A stretch of DNA of 64,000 nucleotides from positions 7,826,036 to 7,890,035 of the forward strand of contig JAQFVV010006231.1 in assembly GCA_028023455.1 (NCBI GenBank), in the 5' to 3' direction. The position numbers were made by a program, and so were the translations under genes. The notes beneath the pieces were generated by a model. The model was not told the DNA's origin. It made no database searches and was given only the letters and a program-made list of their open reading frames with translations. The DNA is from Epiperipatus broadwayi (Eukaryota; Onychophora; Udeonychophora; Euonychophora; Peripatidae). Every line of letters begins with the position of its first letter. Positions within the stretch are counted from its first letter, which is position 1. Of this stretch, positions 49,158 to 61,620 are shown in pieces.

Positions 49158-49457
49158 TTATACATCGGGAAGTAAGGGTACAATATATATAAAAAGTTTC
49201 AAAGGGTATTTTTTATACATATAGAATAACAGAATGCTTTTTAAAGAAAAGAAACTGCATAAAAGATGTTCCTCTTGATATTTGAAGTTTTGATGAAAAA
49301 TATCAGCTGTAATCTCTGGAGAATGTTGTTGATCTGACTGAATTTTCTCAATATACACATCATGGTTTTTAATTAAATGGACTTGTTGATATTCTAAATG
49401 TAACCCACTTTTGATGATTTTCCTTAACTGGTTTGTAGATTTTATGACTTTTTCCAT
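49158..49457 (-). CDS. Unidentified small ORF or exon candidate
   Basis: The minus-strand ORF starts at an ATG (49455-49457). The first ~70 codons look protein-like: a mixed, charged composition (STNQLRKIIKSGLHLEYQQV, then DVYIEKIQSDQQHSPEITAD) unlike the Phe/Ile/Tyr strings of noise ORFs here. The last ~30 codons are AT-driven and hydrophobic and probably not real. I see no domain, signal peptide or clear splice pair. It could be a diverged retroelement piece, a host exon whose edges I cannot place, or chance. Confidence 0.3.
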   Translation of the reverse strand: MEKVIKSTNQLRKIIKSGLHLEYQQVHLIKNHDVYIEKIQSDQQHSPEITADIFHQNFKYQEEHLLCSFFSLKSILLFYMYKKYPLKLFIYIVPLLPDV

Positions 49458-50598
49458 TTTTTATTTTTAGTTTCTTATAAATAAGTTAAGAAAAACTTAC
49501 TAACCTTTTTTTTTTTAAAAAAAAAAAAAAGAAGAAGAAGGAAGATAATTAAGAAGAAATACATATTGAACTTTATGTATGTGCATGTAAATGTGTGTAT
49601 ATATAATATATACTCATGCAAGTATTTTTTAAAATGTGTTAGGTTTATCTTTATTAAATTTAGAAATAAAAATAAAAATTATTCATAAGAAACTAAGAAA
49701 ATGAAGGAAAAGCTTTGGAGTTAATCAGTTAATCTCTATAAGCAGTCACTACTTACTCAAATAATACATTCCACAAGATTTTCCAAATCTGAATGCTTTA
49801 TAAGTTTCAAATATTAGTCTTTGTTATTGTGGTATATTAAACAAAGTTTCTTTTAATAATCATATTTACAGAGTTATATTTAAAATATTTTTGTAAAATA
49901 TATACTATTTGAATCATTGCATTCTTAATGGCATGCTGTAGAATGAAAAATTTTCTAGTTAATAAAATTTAATTGGTTGTTAATGAATGAAAGAAAGCAC
50001 CATTAAAGTCAAAATAATTTTACTTTGAATAGTATTGATAAAGAGATAAAAAATATCTTTGCTAAGTAATCTAAAAACATATAGTGCAACAATTTGCACA
50101 GGTATTGAGTCTAAGATTGAAGGGGATCCTAAAATGAAACTGAAAATAAAAAAAGGTACCAAATATAATAATATGTTTAAAATTTGTCACCTTATTTTAT
50201 ATGATTCAGATGTTGGTGAATGGAATATGTCGAGTTGACCCAAATAGCCTATTGTGTTATTTAGCAGTTTAGGAATTGATCATTTCTTTGATCAATCTGT
50301 GGATGCATTTTTCTTGTGAATCATAGGTCTGATTGATGCACATGGTGCTTGAAAAAGTTTGCATTGAGGTTTTATATTACTTTTTAGCCAACTTGCACAA
50401 CTGCAAATGTTTATAATTAATTTGACTTTGTCTTGTGATTCACTTTCCTTACAAATTTCTTTATTTTTGGCATTATCATTATTGTGAAAACAGATAGATA
50501 AACTTTATAAACTCTTAATATTAAAATGAATCATTTATTTGAATTTATTGTTGTAATTTTTTAAGTTATTTAGTAATAATTATAATTAACCAATAGTT
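49458..50598. other. AT-rich sequence without recognisable feature
   Basis: An A run lies at 49518-49530. No exon-like or repeat structure was recognised. Confidence 0.5.
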
Positions 50599-51035
50599 CT
50601 GCAGCAAATCCTGCAAAAGCTTGTTCAAAGTTTTATAAGTCTCCATGTTTGAAAACAGAAAAATTCCTCAAAAGGTACTTTTTTCCAAGTAAGAATCAAA
50701 TATATAAAAATATTAAGTACAATTCTACAAATAACAATTTTTCTTTGATTAAAAAAAATAATCACTGAAATTTCTCAGAAAACAAACATTTTCCAATGAC
50801 AAAAATCTACCAAAATGGTTACCCAACAAGGCAGGTGACCTGCAGTAAACACTACAATAGTCTAATTCAAAGTTTCATAAGTCTGTTTGAACCCAGAAAA
50901 ATCCTCAAAATGCACTTTTTTCCAAGTAAAAATCAAATACATATAAATATTAAGTACAATTCAACAAATAATATTTCTTTGACAAAAAAAATTACTAATG
51001 GAATGGTCAATCAGCCAAATATGTCTTTCACTAAC
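50599..51035 (+). repeat. Tandem duplication, 241-bp unit
   Basis: ctgcag starts both copies, at 50599 and 50840. Shared words are ttcaaagtttataagtct-type, acttttttccaagtaa, aatcaaata.ata.aaatatt and aagtacaattc.acaaataa. The second copy is shorter. Apparent ORFs here are incidental. Confidence 0.85.
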
Positions 51036-51839
51036 TTACACAACCCTCTCAAACAAGAAAGTTTAGCACCAAAAATATACCATCTTTTATAGATTCCAAA
51101 CATTACCCTAAAACATATTGAAACAGTCAGTTTTATCCACCAGCCTGTTTCATGTATTTTACCCCCACACCTATCTATGTCAGGTTTAAACCCTCTCAGA
51201 GTACTCATTTAAACCTCAAATTACTATATATGCAAAATTGCATATATATACGTGAACAGTAAGTCTGTAATTTAATAGTATATGTATATATTACAGATAT
51301 GTATTCATTTTAAAAATATTTTTAGTTTAAGAAATGTTTTAGTTTAAATTATTTAGCAAATTTTGTGATTATATTACTGAAATCACATATGTATATTTCC
51401 ATTGTTATTCTGCAGGTATGGTAATAAAATTAGTTTGCTACTAACTATCAAAGCAACTTTTAATTCTTGTAAACAACTTTTAAATTAGGTCATGCACTAG
51501 TTCTAAAATAGCGTGAACTTGATTTTATGAATCTAAAATGTTAATAACAATTCGCAGAATTTTATAGCGTTGTCACAATAAACTGCAGCAGGAAAAAAAA
51601 ATAGAAAAACAAAATCTAAATTAATTGTTGTCATTAAATATGTTTTTCTAAAATAAAATAATGGGTTTTTCAGCTAACGGATGAGCTTGTAAAAATAAAC
51701 AGGTTGCCAGATTTAGAAAAATATAAATACTTAAAGTTTTGTTGCCAAGGATTGATCATATATATAACAAGTGAATTGTAAACAGAACTCATGTTTGTTT
51801 CACCTTCAAAATGATGGGGTAAAGTAGGCCATAGCTCAC

Positions 51840-51911
51840 CTCTCTCTCCTTGCTGGGGATGGAAAGAACTTTGGTCCAATAAAACATAATGCCATACACC
51901 AGCAAAGCAGC
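51840..51911 (-). CDS. Candidate host exon, 72 nt, phase 0-0
   Basis: On the minus strand a pyrimidine-rich acceptor (ggtttttctacag) is followed by 72 nt and then the donor GAG|GTGAGC. The 72 nt are open in phase 0: AALLVYGIMFYW then TKVLSIPSKERE, 24 codons. The first half could be the end of a membrane helix, the second a polar loop. Composition is clearly less A+T-rich than the flanks. Good splice signals at both edges, length a multiple of three and the composition shift together make this the best host-exon candidate in the window. All three frames are open over this short distance, so the frame choice is not certain. I do not recognise the protein. Neighbouring exons were not found, as expected if introns are long. 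Confidence 0.5.
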
Positions 51912-53700
51912 CTGTAGAAAAACCTCCATTAACTTTAAATCATCACCAAAAGTGTCAACTTATTATCATCCCAAGTGCTCAGAACTGCAATGAAGACAAC
52001 AGACTGGTTAAATTGATAATTTTTTTCTCAGAGCTCTGTTCATAAACTGTGACTTCCAATTTTTTATTTTAAAAAGCTAGCTATTTATTAAACATACCTT
52101 TCCAAACACCTTTTCTAAAAGTCTACAAAGAAAGCTGTTAAATGTTAATGTTAAAATCTTGTCTGATTGCAAAACTTGTGATATTGAATTCTCTTTTAAA
52201 ATGTAAAACTCTAATAATCTATTTTAAACTAAATGTATAATTTTCTGCGGTCTTTTATGCCTATTTCTAATCTATCCAATTTATTCTATAATTTTATCAT
52301 TTTAATATTATATGTATTTAATATGCCAAATAACTCGAAACCGCGAGTATTTATAAGTATAATTTTAGCTTATCAATCTGCGAAGATAATTTCAAATCTT
52401 CTATAATAAATATTAAATAGTTGAATTATTATTTTTCTTACTCACTGTTTCAGGATCATGTTATCATTATTTTACTGATTAATTTTGGATATTAATCTAA
52501 TAATCAGTCGTTCTCTAGTTAAAATTGTAGTTTGCTTAACTCTAGTTATAAATTATAACTATTTATATATGTAACTCCATACATCATAGGAACTAGCCAC
52601 AGAGATATTCTCAAAGCATATTTAATGTTTTATTCGTAATTACCCCGCAAATATGCTTTGTCCTCCTTAGATTTATATGTGATGAGATGCAGGTGATAAT
52701 CTTAATCTAGGTTACTAATTAATTTAGTCCCTAAATAGTATATTTGAAATACTAAATTTGAGAACTGGGTTGTATAGATATGCAAATAGATGCTATCTAT
52801 TTTTAAGGCACGCTAATATAATTTTATGTATTTGTGTTATAAATGTATAAGTTGCGGATGTGTCCTTACTAAATACACAATGTACAATTATCTGCTTGCT
52901 GCATGATTCATGATGAGTTGCTGGCGAAGGTCACACTTATCCACTTAGTTCGGGTAAAGCATACTCTTTTAGAACTAGGGCATAAGGACCTAGATTATTA
53001 ATTACTAATGTTCCTATTCGTAGCAAGTTGAGTGGTTGTAGGGCAACCGAGCAGTTGAGGCTGAAGCCCGTGAATAATGACCCATTCGCACCTTCTAGCT
53101 TTATTATTTTAATATGTGCCATAGAGTATATAGGTGAACCTATGATAAACCAGTTTTCTCTCCCTTTATATTAAACGCTTATCTAGCATCAGTGTATATC
53201 CTAATCTAGGTTAACATGCTAACCTGCGTATCTCTGAGTCTTATTATGTGCTCGACTTAACTTTGTATAGATAGACACCAGATGAGCGCTATTAAGTTAG
53301 TATATAACTTTGGCTATTAAGTTCAATATGATTTAGCTGACTACACAAGAGCTAGAAATTTGAAATATTAATATAGGCATAAACTTAAATACCACACTAC
53401 ACTTGAGTGAACATCTTGATGATGATATAATATGTAAATTAATCTCATTAGTTCTGCAATGCCTGCATGCATAATCTTTCACGTTCACATTACATAATTT
53501 TGTATATTTTAGTTTTACTATTTGTTATTGTTTTTATTAAATTAATAATATTTAAAATATAACTCTTTTCCATATCTTTATTGTCCGTGAGTTCATTTTA
53601 TTCAACTCTAGATTTAATTGCACCTACATCATTTTATCTATATGTAGATCATTCTATTAGATTCCATAATTAATCACTTAGTTATATGTGTGTATATCTG
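51912..53700. other. Less A+T-rich, unassigned; likely part of LTR-like repeat
   Basis: From about 52550 on, the composition and vocabulary (ctaatctagg, cctccttag, gggtaaagc words) resemble 56.9-58.4 kb. It probably belongs to the same repeat family, whose 3' end lies near 53965, but the 5' limit cannot be placed. Confidence 0.35.
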
Positions 53701-53967
53701 ATCAAATCAGTGTTAAGTTAGTCGATTCATGAGTCTCTTGTTTTACCCTGGGTGACTGCTTGACAGTGGTTAAATTGAATGTCTGTGTAAGTTGAGGAGT
53801 GTCATTCATAGGGTATTAGATCACTGAGCAGAAATGAAAGGATTGAATGTTAGCCGGATTCTGGATCACAGCATCCAGGTTCAATCAGCTTTAGTGTATT
53901 TTGCCTGTGTTCTAGATTTTGTTACGTGGAGGGACAATTCTTACCATTACAATATATCCTTATAAAA
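53700..53967 (+). mobile_element. LTR-like repeat terminus, copy 2
   Basis: Collinear with 58180-58402: gagtctcttgttttaccctg against gagtccttgttccaccctga, then ttagtgtattttgcctgtgt against gaggtacttttgctaggtct, and an ending ...attacaatat against ...gttacaatat. Diverged. It supports a shared family with 18026-20600 (minus strand). Confidence 0.5.
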
Positions 53968-55999
53968 AATTATTATCTCCCTACAAATAATCAGCATCTT
54001 TATAGATCTATATCTGTTTGAAAATTTTGCAATTGTAGTGAGCATTTGATTTTCACATATTGTAAATTATACAGTAAAATATTGATTTTAAACAAGAGGC
54101 TTTCTTCATTAATATTGTTCATAAGGAAAGCATTCTCTATTAGAAGGTTATGATTTTGCTATATGTATGACATTCATTTATGTTATTAGTTTGCTTAATT
54201 TATGTATTAACAAATTATGCTACACATTTTCAAATTCCTTAATGAGACTAAAGCAAACATCATCCAGATCCACACTATCCTAACTGAATGAGAAGTATAA
54301 TCATTCATAGAACTCTATCCTTCTAACTAATTGAGGTCGAATCCAAAACTGGACTTGTTCAAGTGCCCTACCATTAAATCACTAATGGACAATTGCATTC
54401 ATTGGACAGTTATATACATAGTAATATTTGTAATCTTGATTTCTTGATGTATTCATTTTTCTTGTTGTCTTTACTAATGTAATTATTTTTTAAGTACAAA
54501 TAAAGTTTACTTTGAAACATAATTATAATTAATCATATTATATTGCTCTGCTACAATTAATTCTGTTCTGGGATAAATAATTTAATTTATTAAATTTGTA
54601 ATGGTCATATATATATGATTGGTAAAAATAATTTAAAAGGCATTCAAAATTTAACTTAATAGTTGTTATTATTAAAATACAGATATCAAATGCAAATAAT
54701 TATAAGTATAAGAATATATTTATATAAAGAATTATAAAAACTTTTCTTCAATGCAAATCAATTTTCTTAAAAAAACTTCTTAATTTTCCTTACAGATATT
54801 ATAAGCAATATATATGAATATATGAAGATATACAAAGAAAGTAAAAGAGAAGAATAAGAGTATATACTTCTAATAAAGAATTATCACTGTAATATTTTTA
54901 AGTTATTAAATTTTTATATTAGATAATTTTAAATTTTTTATATTTTTTTCATTTTCAACGAATTTGTTAAACAGAAAGCTATAAAAGTACATTTAAAACA
55001 ACTATTTTTATTTATAAACACATATGAATGGTCTTATATAAAACAAAAATTTATTTTAAAAAGAAAATTGTTAAATCTTATTTATTTTATTAATGTTCCC
55101 ATTCCCCCAAATAAGTTAAAGAGCCCCAAAATAAAATCTTGCAAAAGGCACATGAAAAATTAGTAATAGCAGCTGTGTATTATATATTAGCATAATAAAT
55201 AAGAATTCAGTGTCTAAAATTTATGTAAATGGTTAATGATTTCTGCATCTGTTAACATGATGATTTTCTCTTTCATTAAAACTGTTAAATGAAATAATAT
55301 AAAACTGTAAGATTACATTGAGAACCTTCAACTCACTTTTAACAACTATATATTTTTATGTTACATTGTATTCTTCAAAAAGATCACTTTTATACTATTT
55401 TTTGATATATATACTGAAGCAGTCTGTGTATATGCCTACACAGAACTTCATGATTTTTATTTCAATGTAGTGAAATCAACCTAGAGTGATAAATTTAATA
55501 GGTAATTTTTCACTCTCATTATTAAAAACAATAACAATATATATATGCAGATGTGCGTATGGTTAAATTATAGTACCCATATACAGTTAACATTGAAATG
55601 CATTTTATTTGTATATTTGGAAAAGGAAATACATTTTTTTTATATGTTTTTCTAAACAATAGAGAGATAGCGAGTCATTTTGTAATAAAAATATTTACAC
55701 ATAGTGTTGCTAAATATTTAGCTCAAGTCTGGAATTCTGTAAGTCTTTGGCAGAACTTTGCAAAAATACATTTTCATAAAGATGCAAATGACTTCTTGTC
55801 TATAAAAGCAATTAAAGTCCTCTGACATGATCATAATAATAGTGTTTGTTAGAGGAGTGTGAATTAAAAATTAGTCAACCAAAGTTTTTCGAAAAGATAA
55901 ATTCTAAACAACAAAAAAAGAACAGTCTGGGAAATTAAAAATACATAAAAGCTCATAAATTTATATAATATTTGGTGGTTTTGGGAAAAGTTGGTTTTC
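53968..55999. other. AT-rich sequence without recognisable feature
   Basis: The small plus-strand frame near 55598-55825 has AT-driven composition and no recognisable domain. No RNA gene or transposon end was seen. Confidence 0.5.
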
Positions 56000-56000
56000 G

Positions 56001-56140
56001 ATAGATATATAAATACTGGGTAATATTTTATACATTTTTTTTTTAACTGCTGAGTGTAAAAGACTTCACAATAGATATATAAATATTGGGTAATATTTTA
56101 TACATTTTTTTGAACTGCTGAGTGTAAAAGAATTCACGCT
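56001..56140 (+). repeat. 70-bp tandem duplication
   Basis: Two copies of a unit from atagatatataaatactggg to gagtgtaaaaga(c/a)ttcac, starting at 56001 and 56071, with few differences, so fairly recent. Confidence 0.9.
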
Positions 56141-57374
56141 GGTTTTCAGTATTAAAATGGCTTATGAGTAGTAGCGGAGTTAGCCATCCCTGCTGGATGA
56201 TCTCTGAGGGAAGAGAGTGCAACCTGTTAATTTCGTGATGCTGCTGCAAAAGAATGAGAGAATGTACCAGCTTCAAATCCAATTCTTTCCCAATGTTCAG
56301 TAAATTGAGAGCCTGCCCAGAACCAAGTCTCAAGCTGTAAGAAAATAGCTGCCCATCCTGCCTCATCAAAGTAATCATCCATAAGAAGCTGCCAATGCAA
56401 GCATGAACTCTTAACTTAGGTAAAATATTTAAAATGCATTTACAGAACTCTATAATATAATATATATAAATTTAAACTCCTCAAAGTAACTATTCTGTAA
56501 TAAAACCTTTATTCCAAAGAAAAATGTAATGTAGAAATATTAATCCATATATAATTGTCGTAACCATCTGTTAACAAATCTATATCAGAATTTAATTGTA
56601 AAAGGTATAAATTTCTGTAAACTTTATAGCATCGGGTTTTTTATAATTTCTTTCGAAGTATGCCACTTCGCTTTTCTTTAGTTATATATATATATTATTG
56701 GAGAGTGACACGCCAAACTTAGCCAGTATTGAAAGAATGATATTTTAATATTTAATCAATTTAGGCATAAGTTGTGTTTGTTTTGTCTCCAATCTTAATG
56801 AGAAAGATAATAACTATTTTAAAACTTTAAATTACTGTGCGCAAGCTTGATTTCATGAAGTCATTCGTCCAAATCCTTGTTGGTTAAAATTTGTCATTTG
56901 TTTGTTTAATAACAGGGAAAACATAATTTGATCAAACTTGAAATCTTCTTATGTATGTAGTAATTAAATAAATCTACAGCTACTGAAATACTATATATGT
57001 GTGCGTTTATTCTTGTATTAAAGACATATACATATTTTTAAAATATAAACGGGCATCCCGTTATATACAGGTATCTCATAGCACATACAGCTAGGGGAAA
57101 GCACTCAGTCTTGGCAGGCATATCTTATTGCCTCCTTAGCAATTTTTATATAATTTATAATTAGACTTTGTATTTAAGCACATGGGCATTTTATAGCCCA
57201 TGGAATAGGGTTATCTTTATCTTCACATCATTGCTTGTTTCATTTAATTTTAAATACAGGCTTAAATATCTACCCAAGTATGAATTAGTGCCTCTTGGCA
57301 AATATAGCAGTGTTGCTTGGTAGAATAATCTATGCCTACTTACTTTCAATAAATGAATATATGTTGAGTAGACA

Positions 57375-57555
57375 GACAATGCACACCAATTTGTTTTATA
57401 TAATTTTGGAAATAAAATGTAATAATAAAGATACTTAATGTCCTGAGGTGTGTAAGTATGCACCCAGTTGTTTCATATAATTTTGAAAATAAATATAATA
57501 AAAGATACTTAGCCTTTTCTATATATGTAAGCACGCACATCAATGTCTTATATAT
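57375..57555 (+). repeat. ~81-bp tandem repeat
   Basis: Units start with (a)tgcac(a)cca.ttgttt(t/c)atataa at about 57378 and 57459, with a partial third at about 57534 (acgcacatcaatgtcttata). Shared tails read aaagatacttag/aatgtc and then ttgtaagtatgc-like words. Confidence 0.8.
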
Positions 57556-57689
57556 ATTTCTGACTGAGAACCTAGTCTGTTATTTAGCCTATGTCTAACC
57601 TATCCTTAGTAATTAGCATATTCATTTATAATGGTATATTTTATGATGAGATTGTTAACATAGAATTCATTTATAATGCTATAATATAT

Positions 57690-57925
57690 GTATTAGACTG
57701 ATATTTAGATATTGTTATGGATATCCAAATATTATTATGATTGTTAACATTTAGTTCATTGTTATGTAAGTATCATACTGGTATCCAAATATTGTTATTG
57801 TCAACCTTTAGTTCATGTATAATGTGGCATACTGATATACAAGTATTATTGTCATTGTGTCATACTGATACCCAAGTATTATTATCATGTCATACTGATA
57901 TCCAAATATTATCATTGTTAATCTA
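57690..57925 (+). repeat. Minisatellite, ~30-40-bp unit
   Basis: Imperfect copies of catactgatatccaaatatt followed by attatcattgt-type spacers. At least five copies have varying spacer lengths; two longer units also carry aac.tttagttcat. Confidence 0.8.
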
Positions 57926-58402
57926 TATCTCATTGAATTTGTTTTTACTAAATTATATATAATTGTCTTTATGTATTCATCAGTGTCTTTCCATGATTCA
58001 CCACATCCATCCAACTATATCCACACCTAATTAAGTGATATATGAGTCTGCTCATAATCTCTGAAGTATATTAAAATGATATTACAGGCATTATCAAAGT
58101 ATTAGTCTTATGAGAGCTAGTTAATATATGATCCAAATTGATTTAGTAACTCTAATTTATGACTGAGGCCAAAATTGAATCTTTAGAGTCCTTGTTCCAC
58201 CCTGACTACCAGGACTGAGGAAAATTGATTACTATTAGTAGCATCAGAAGTGTTGATTGGATAGTGGATATTTTGGAGCACTGGCAAATAGGTTAAAGCC
58301 TAGTACTGTTTCGTGACTATCTTATTCCGAACATATTGGGTTTGAGGTACTTTTGCTAGGTCTCTAAATCTTGATGGCTGAACACACAATTCTGTTACAA
58401 TA

Positions 58403-60580
58403 TATATTTATTAGAAAATTTCAGAAAGAATAATAGTGAGGTCTCTGATTTTAAAAATGGAATTTATGGCAGAGAGCCTAAGAAAAGCACTTTAGTAGTC
58501 CCTTGATGAGAAAATTTCTATTCTATTGATTTTATAATAAAGGTTTATATTTTATAATGATTCAGCAATTATTTCTAAATGCTACTAGTGAAAATAGCAA
58601 TTTTTTGATTGAGCTCCCCCAAAATTATAGACCCAGGTAATTATACTCCCATCTACCCTTTGTTACCTCATTGCATTTGGAAACTTGACTAAAAAAACTC
58701 ATCTATTAATTTATTGTTGTTGTTTTAGGTTACTAATAAATATGAGTGGACACTTACCACTCACATTATAAAGTGTATATATATATATATGATTTAATTT
58801 CTGAATACAGTGGCTTAATACAATAAAAATTATTTACTTTAGCGCTATTAAATATATTATTTTTTTAACATTAACTTGAATGTAAATAATATATATATTT
58901 TAATGCACACTACTTTCTGATTTTAATTAGTTTCTATGCATATTGCTTTGTATATATATCTTGGGTTATTGTAAAGTTATTATTTAAACATTTTCACTAG
59001 CTGAATAACAAAATGAATTTTCATGATGAACCATTAATTTTCTTATTTATGAATTTTTTAAGCATTGTCACATTTTAATGTTAATACAAAATAAACTAGT
59101 TTAAAGAAATAAAATAACTCACAATAACAAAAAAAAAAACCCAAGAAAAGAAAAAATAAAGATAAATTTTGCTATCAAAATATTTTTTTGCATTTTCAAT
59201 TTTTTTTTAACATGACTACTATTAAACTTGTTGATAGATAAGAGGAAAAGAAATATTTTAATAATATAACATTGTATACCACATGTCTAATTGTAATTTT
59301 AAATGTCATAGTTATAAAAATCTTTTTATTATTATTAATTAAAGAGATATTTTTATTTATCACAGAACAATAATTTTATCACTCTCTGTGCATTTCAAGT
59401 TTTAAATATTTTCATTATAATAAGTTTGTGTAATAGGAATTTATTTAATTTGAATTTGTATTAGTCCACTGTCATTACAATATATACATATAATTTTTAA
59501 AAATAGTTTTGAAGTTCATCTTTTTATTTTTATTTTTTCCTGCTCTTGCCATTGAAAATATAAAAAAATCTTGAAAGTTTTGTTAAGATTTTATAAACTT
59601 TTTACATTAAAAATTATTTTCATTTATTTGTAAATGATGATTAATTTTTTGATTGTTTTTTTTTTTTTAAATTATATATTTTTAACCCATTATTAGTACA
59701 TAAAATTTTGAAAAGCTTCGCATTTTCAGGATTTTTTTTGCTAATAAAATTATTACAGCTGTTAGTATGATTTACTAGCTTTATTTATCTACATATCCAT
59801 TAAGCAAAAAAAAAAAAAGTAATAGATAAAATATGTCTCTACTTATATTTTTGGTGTCAAGAGTACAATGGAGTATTAAATAAAATCAAGAAAATATCAA
59901 TTATTTAATTAAAAAAATACACTGATGACAGATAAAATGTTCATAGAAATAGAAATTCATAAAAAATGTTTGCACCTATTCTTGAAATTATGGTTACAAA
60001 TGCATATTTAATATTGCTTATTTTTGTTTTATATTTTGTGCTGTAAACTGCTTTTGCTTTTTTTATTTAATGCACACCTTTTTTTTATTATTGGAAAATA
60101 TATCATTTTCTTTATTTTATTTAATATATACTTGTAACAGTAAATTCAAGAATAAATGTGAACATCACAAAGTCATTAATAAATGTAAACATTTCTTACA
60201 GAATTTCATATCTGCATATATTTTCCTTGTCATTAATGTATATATTTTTGTTAAATAATTGATATTGTTTTGGTAAATAAATTATTTTTATGGAAAAATA
60301 TATTATTTGTTTGATTTTATTTAAAGTATTAATTGTAATCCAAAATGTAATATTTTTTATCAATTAATTGGGTTTTTTTTTTACACTCTGTATTATGTGG
60401 CTCTATCAAATGGATAGATTATACATTATATTGGCATCTAAAATAATTGATTAATAATATAGTTTTTAAAATATTTGCTACTTTAACTTTTAATTAAATT
60501 AAAAATAAATTCTTTAACACACCTTTTCTTTTCAAATCTTGTTTGTTGTTGTTGTTATTATTATGTGATTATTCATATAG
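58403..60580. other. AT-rich sequence without recognisable feature
   Basis: A TA microsatellite lies near 58777-58790, with A and T runs. No gene signals until the exon-like segment at 60581. Confidence 0.5.
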
Positions 60581-60627
60581 CATATGAACATGGACGGGCT
60601 ACTCACCAAGATGCATTAGCTAGAATG
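60581..60627 (+). CDS. Candidate host exon, 47 nt
   Basis: An acceptor-like cat atag precedes and a consensus donor G|GTGAGT follows. After two leading bases one frame stays open: YEHGRATHQDALARM, 15 codons ending exactly at the donor. The other two frames hit TAG or TGA. Nearly half G+C in a window of far lower G+C, and non-repetitive. The upstream pyrimidine tract is weak (gttgttgttattattatgtg further up). The segment lies on the opposite strand to the candidate at 51840-51911. I do not recognise the protein. It might instead be a scrap of a mobile element. Confidence 0.4.
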
Positions 60628-60799
60628 GTGAGTTTATTGGCTTTTTATTTTTGAGTTTAAGATCAAGAAACACCATGGTCTTTTTTCTCAGTTGCCTGAT
60701 ATCTTTTAACTGAAATATCAGTTGAGTTTTTTTAAAGGCAGAATGAATCTATGTGTGAATAATTTTTTTTGTAGTAGACAATTATGACCGACAAAACTA
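60628..60799. other. Short spacer between exon candidate and LINE
   Basis: AT-rich, with no motif beyond the donor site at its start. Confidence 0.5.
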
Positions 60800-60929
60800 A
60801 ATCATAACTCTTATTCCCCATAGGCTGTAGTCAACAGCCAAGACAGCAGTTTTTGGCTGAAGTGTGAGGGTACTAAGAATCTCCTAATTATTAGACACAG
60901 ACTGCCATTTGATGATGACATTTTATTTA

Positions 60930-61620
60930 GGTATTTACAACTGCAGATCACTTTCAAGTGAAGGAAGATTGCAAGAATTGGAAAAAGAACTATGTAATAT
61001 TAAATGGAGCAGTATTGGATTTTATAAAATTAGAAAAAAAGACAAAGAGACAATTAATTTAAAAAGTGAACATATACTATGCTAGAAAGGCACAAATATT
61101 GGAATTACAACTGGAGTAAGATTCATTATAAATATAATGGGAAGAACAACATTATGAGATTGATGGGATATTGGACAGAGTGGCAAGATTAGTTATTCAA
61201 CTTAACCACAGATATCAAATGCTGATAATTCAGGGTTATACCCAAGTTCTCATTATGATGAAGAAATAGAGGATTTTTATATGGATATACAAAAAGCTTT
61301 GATCAGACCAAACAACCTTTTTAAAATTGTCATGGAAGACTTTAATGCTACAATTGGTAAACAATTGATAGATAAAAAGTGTTGTAGGTAAATTTGGTTA
61401 TGGTGATAGAAATGGAGTTTGTAAAAAAGACAAACTTTATATTATGATTTTTTTATTTGAAAAAAATGTTAAATGGATATGGAAGCATCCAAATGAAAGT
61501 ACATTAGAATTGGATTATATTTTGACTAACAGAAAATATGTATTTCAGGATTGTAATATTCTTAATAAATTCAACACAGGAAATCATTATTGATTAGTGG
61601 AGATATAAGGTACATGTTAA
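60930..61620 (+). pseudogene. APE-type endonuclease domain, degraded
   Basis: Begins TYNCRSLSSEGRLQELEKEL (about 60934-60993), the standard start of the apurinic-like endonuclease of RTE-like LINEs, followed by NIKWSSIGFYKIRKKDKETI, in which the usual catalytic Glu of SE(I/V)R is lost (YKIR). MEDFNATIGK (near 61332-61361) keeps the DFNA catalytic block. ELDYILTN-like residues (near 61507-61530) keep Asp-Tyr-Ile, and a damaged ...GNHY/SDHRL position lies near 61580-61595. It would nick the target to prime reverse transcription; several stops make it inactive. Confidence 0.78.

Larger units (their letters stand above)
56150..58402 (+). mobile_element. LTR-like long repeat, copy 3
   Basis: The block is less A+T-rich and ends ttctgttaca/atat at about 58399. 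Its last ~130 nt match the minus-strand copy ending at 18026 (ggcaaataggtta, gaggtacttttgct). It contains tandem repeats at 57375-57555 and 57690-57925. A minus-strand open frame at 56043-56378 shares a loose pattern (SLFxx.SL......LNLL.IG) with one at 52937-53122. I read this as non-coding repeat similarity rather than a gene. The 5' edge is approximate. Confidence 0.4.

Noticed and set aside
52937-53122. Minus-strand small gene similar to the frame at 56043-56378
   Set aside because: The loose peptide similarity is explained by shared LTR-like repeat DNA; no domain or start context supports coding.
57690-57925. CRISPR-like array
   Set aside because: Repeats are imperfect, spacers are short and related to one another, and the context is a eukaryotic repeat.
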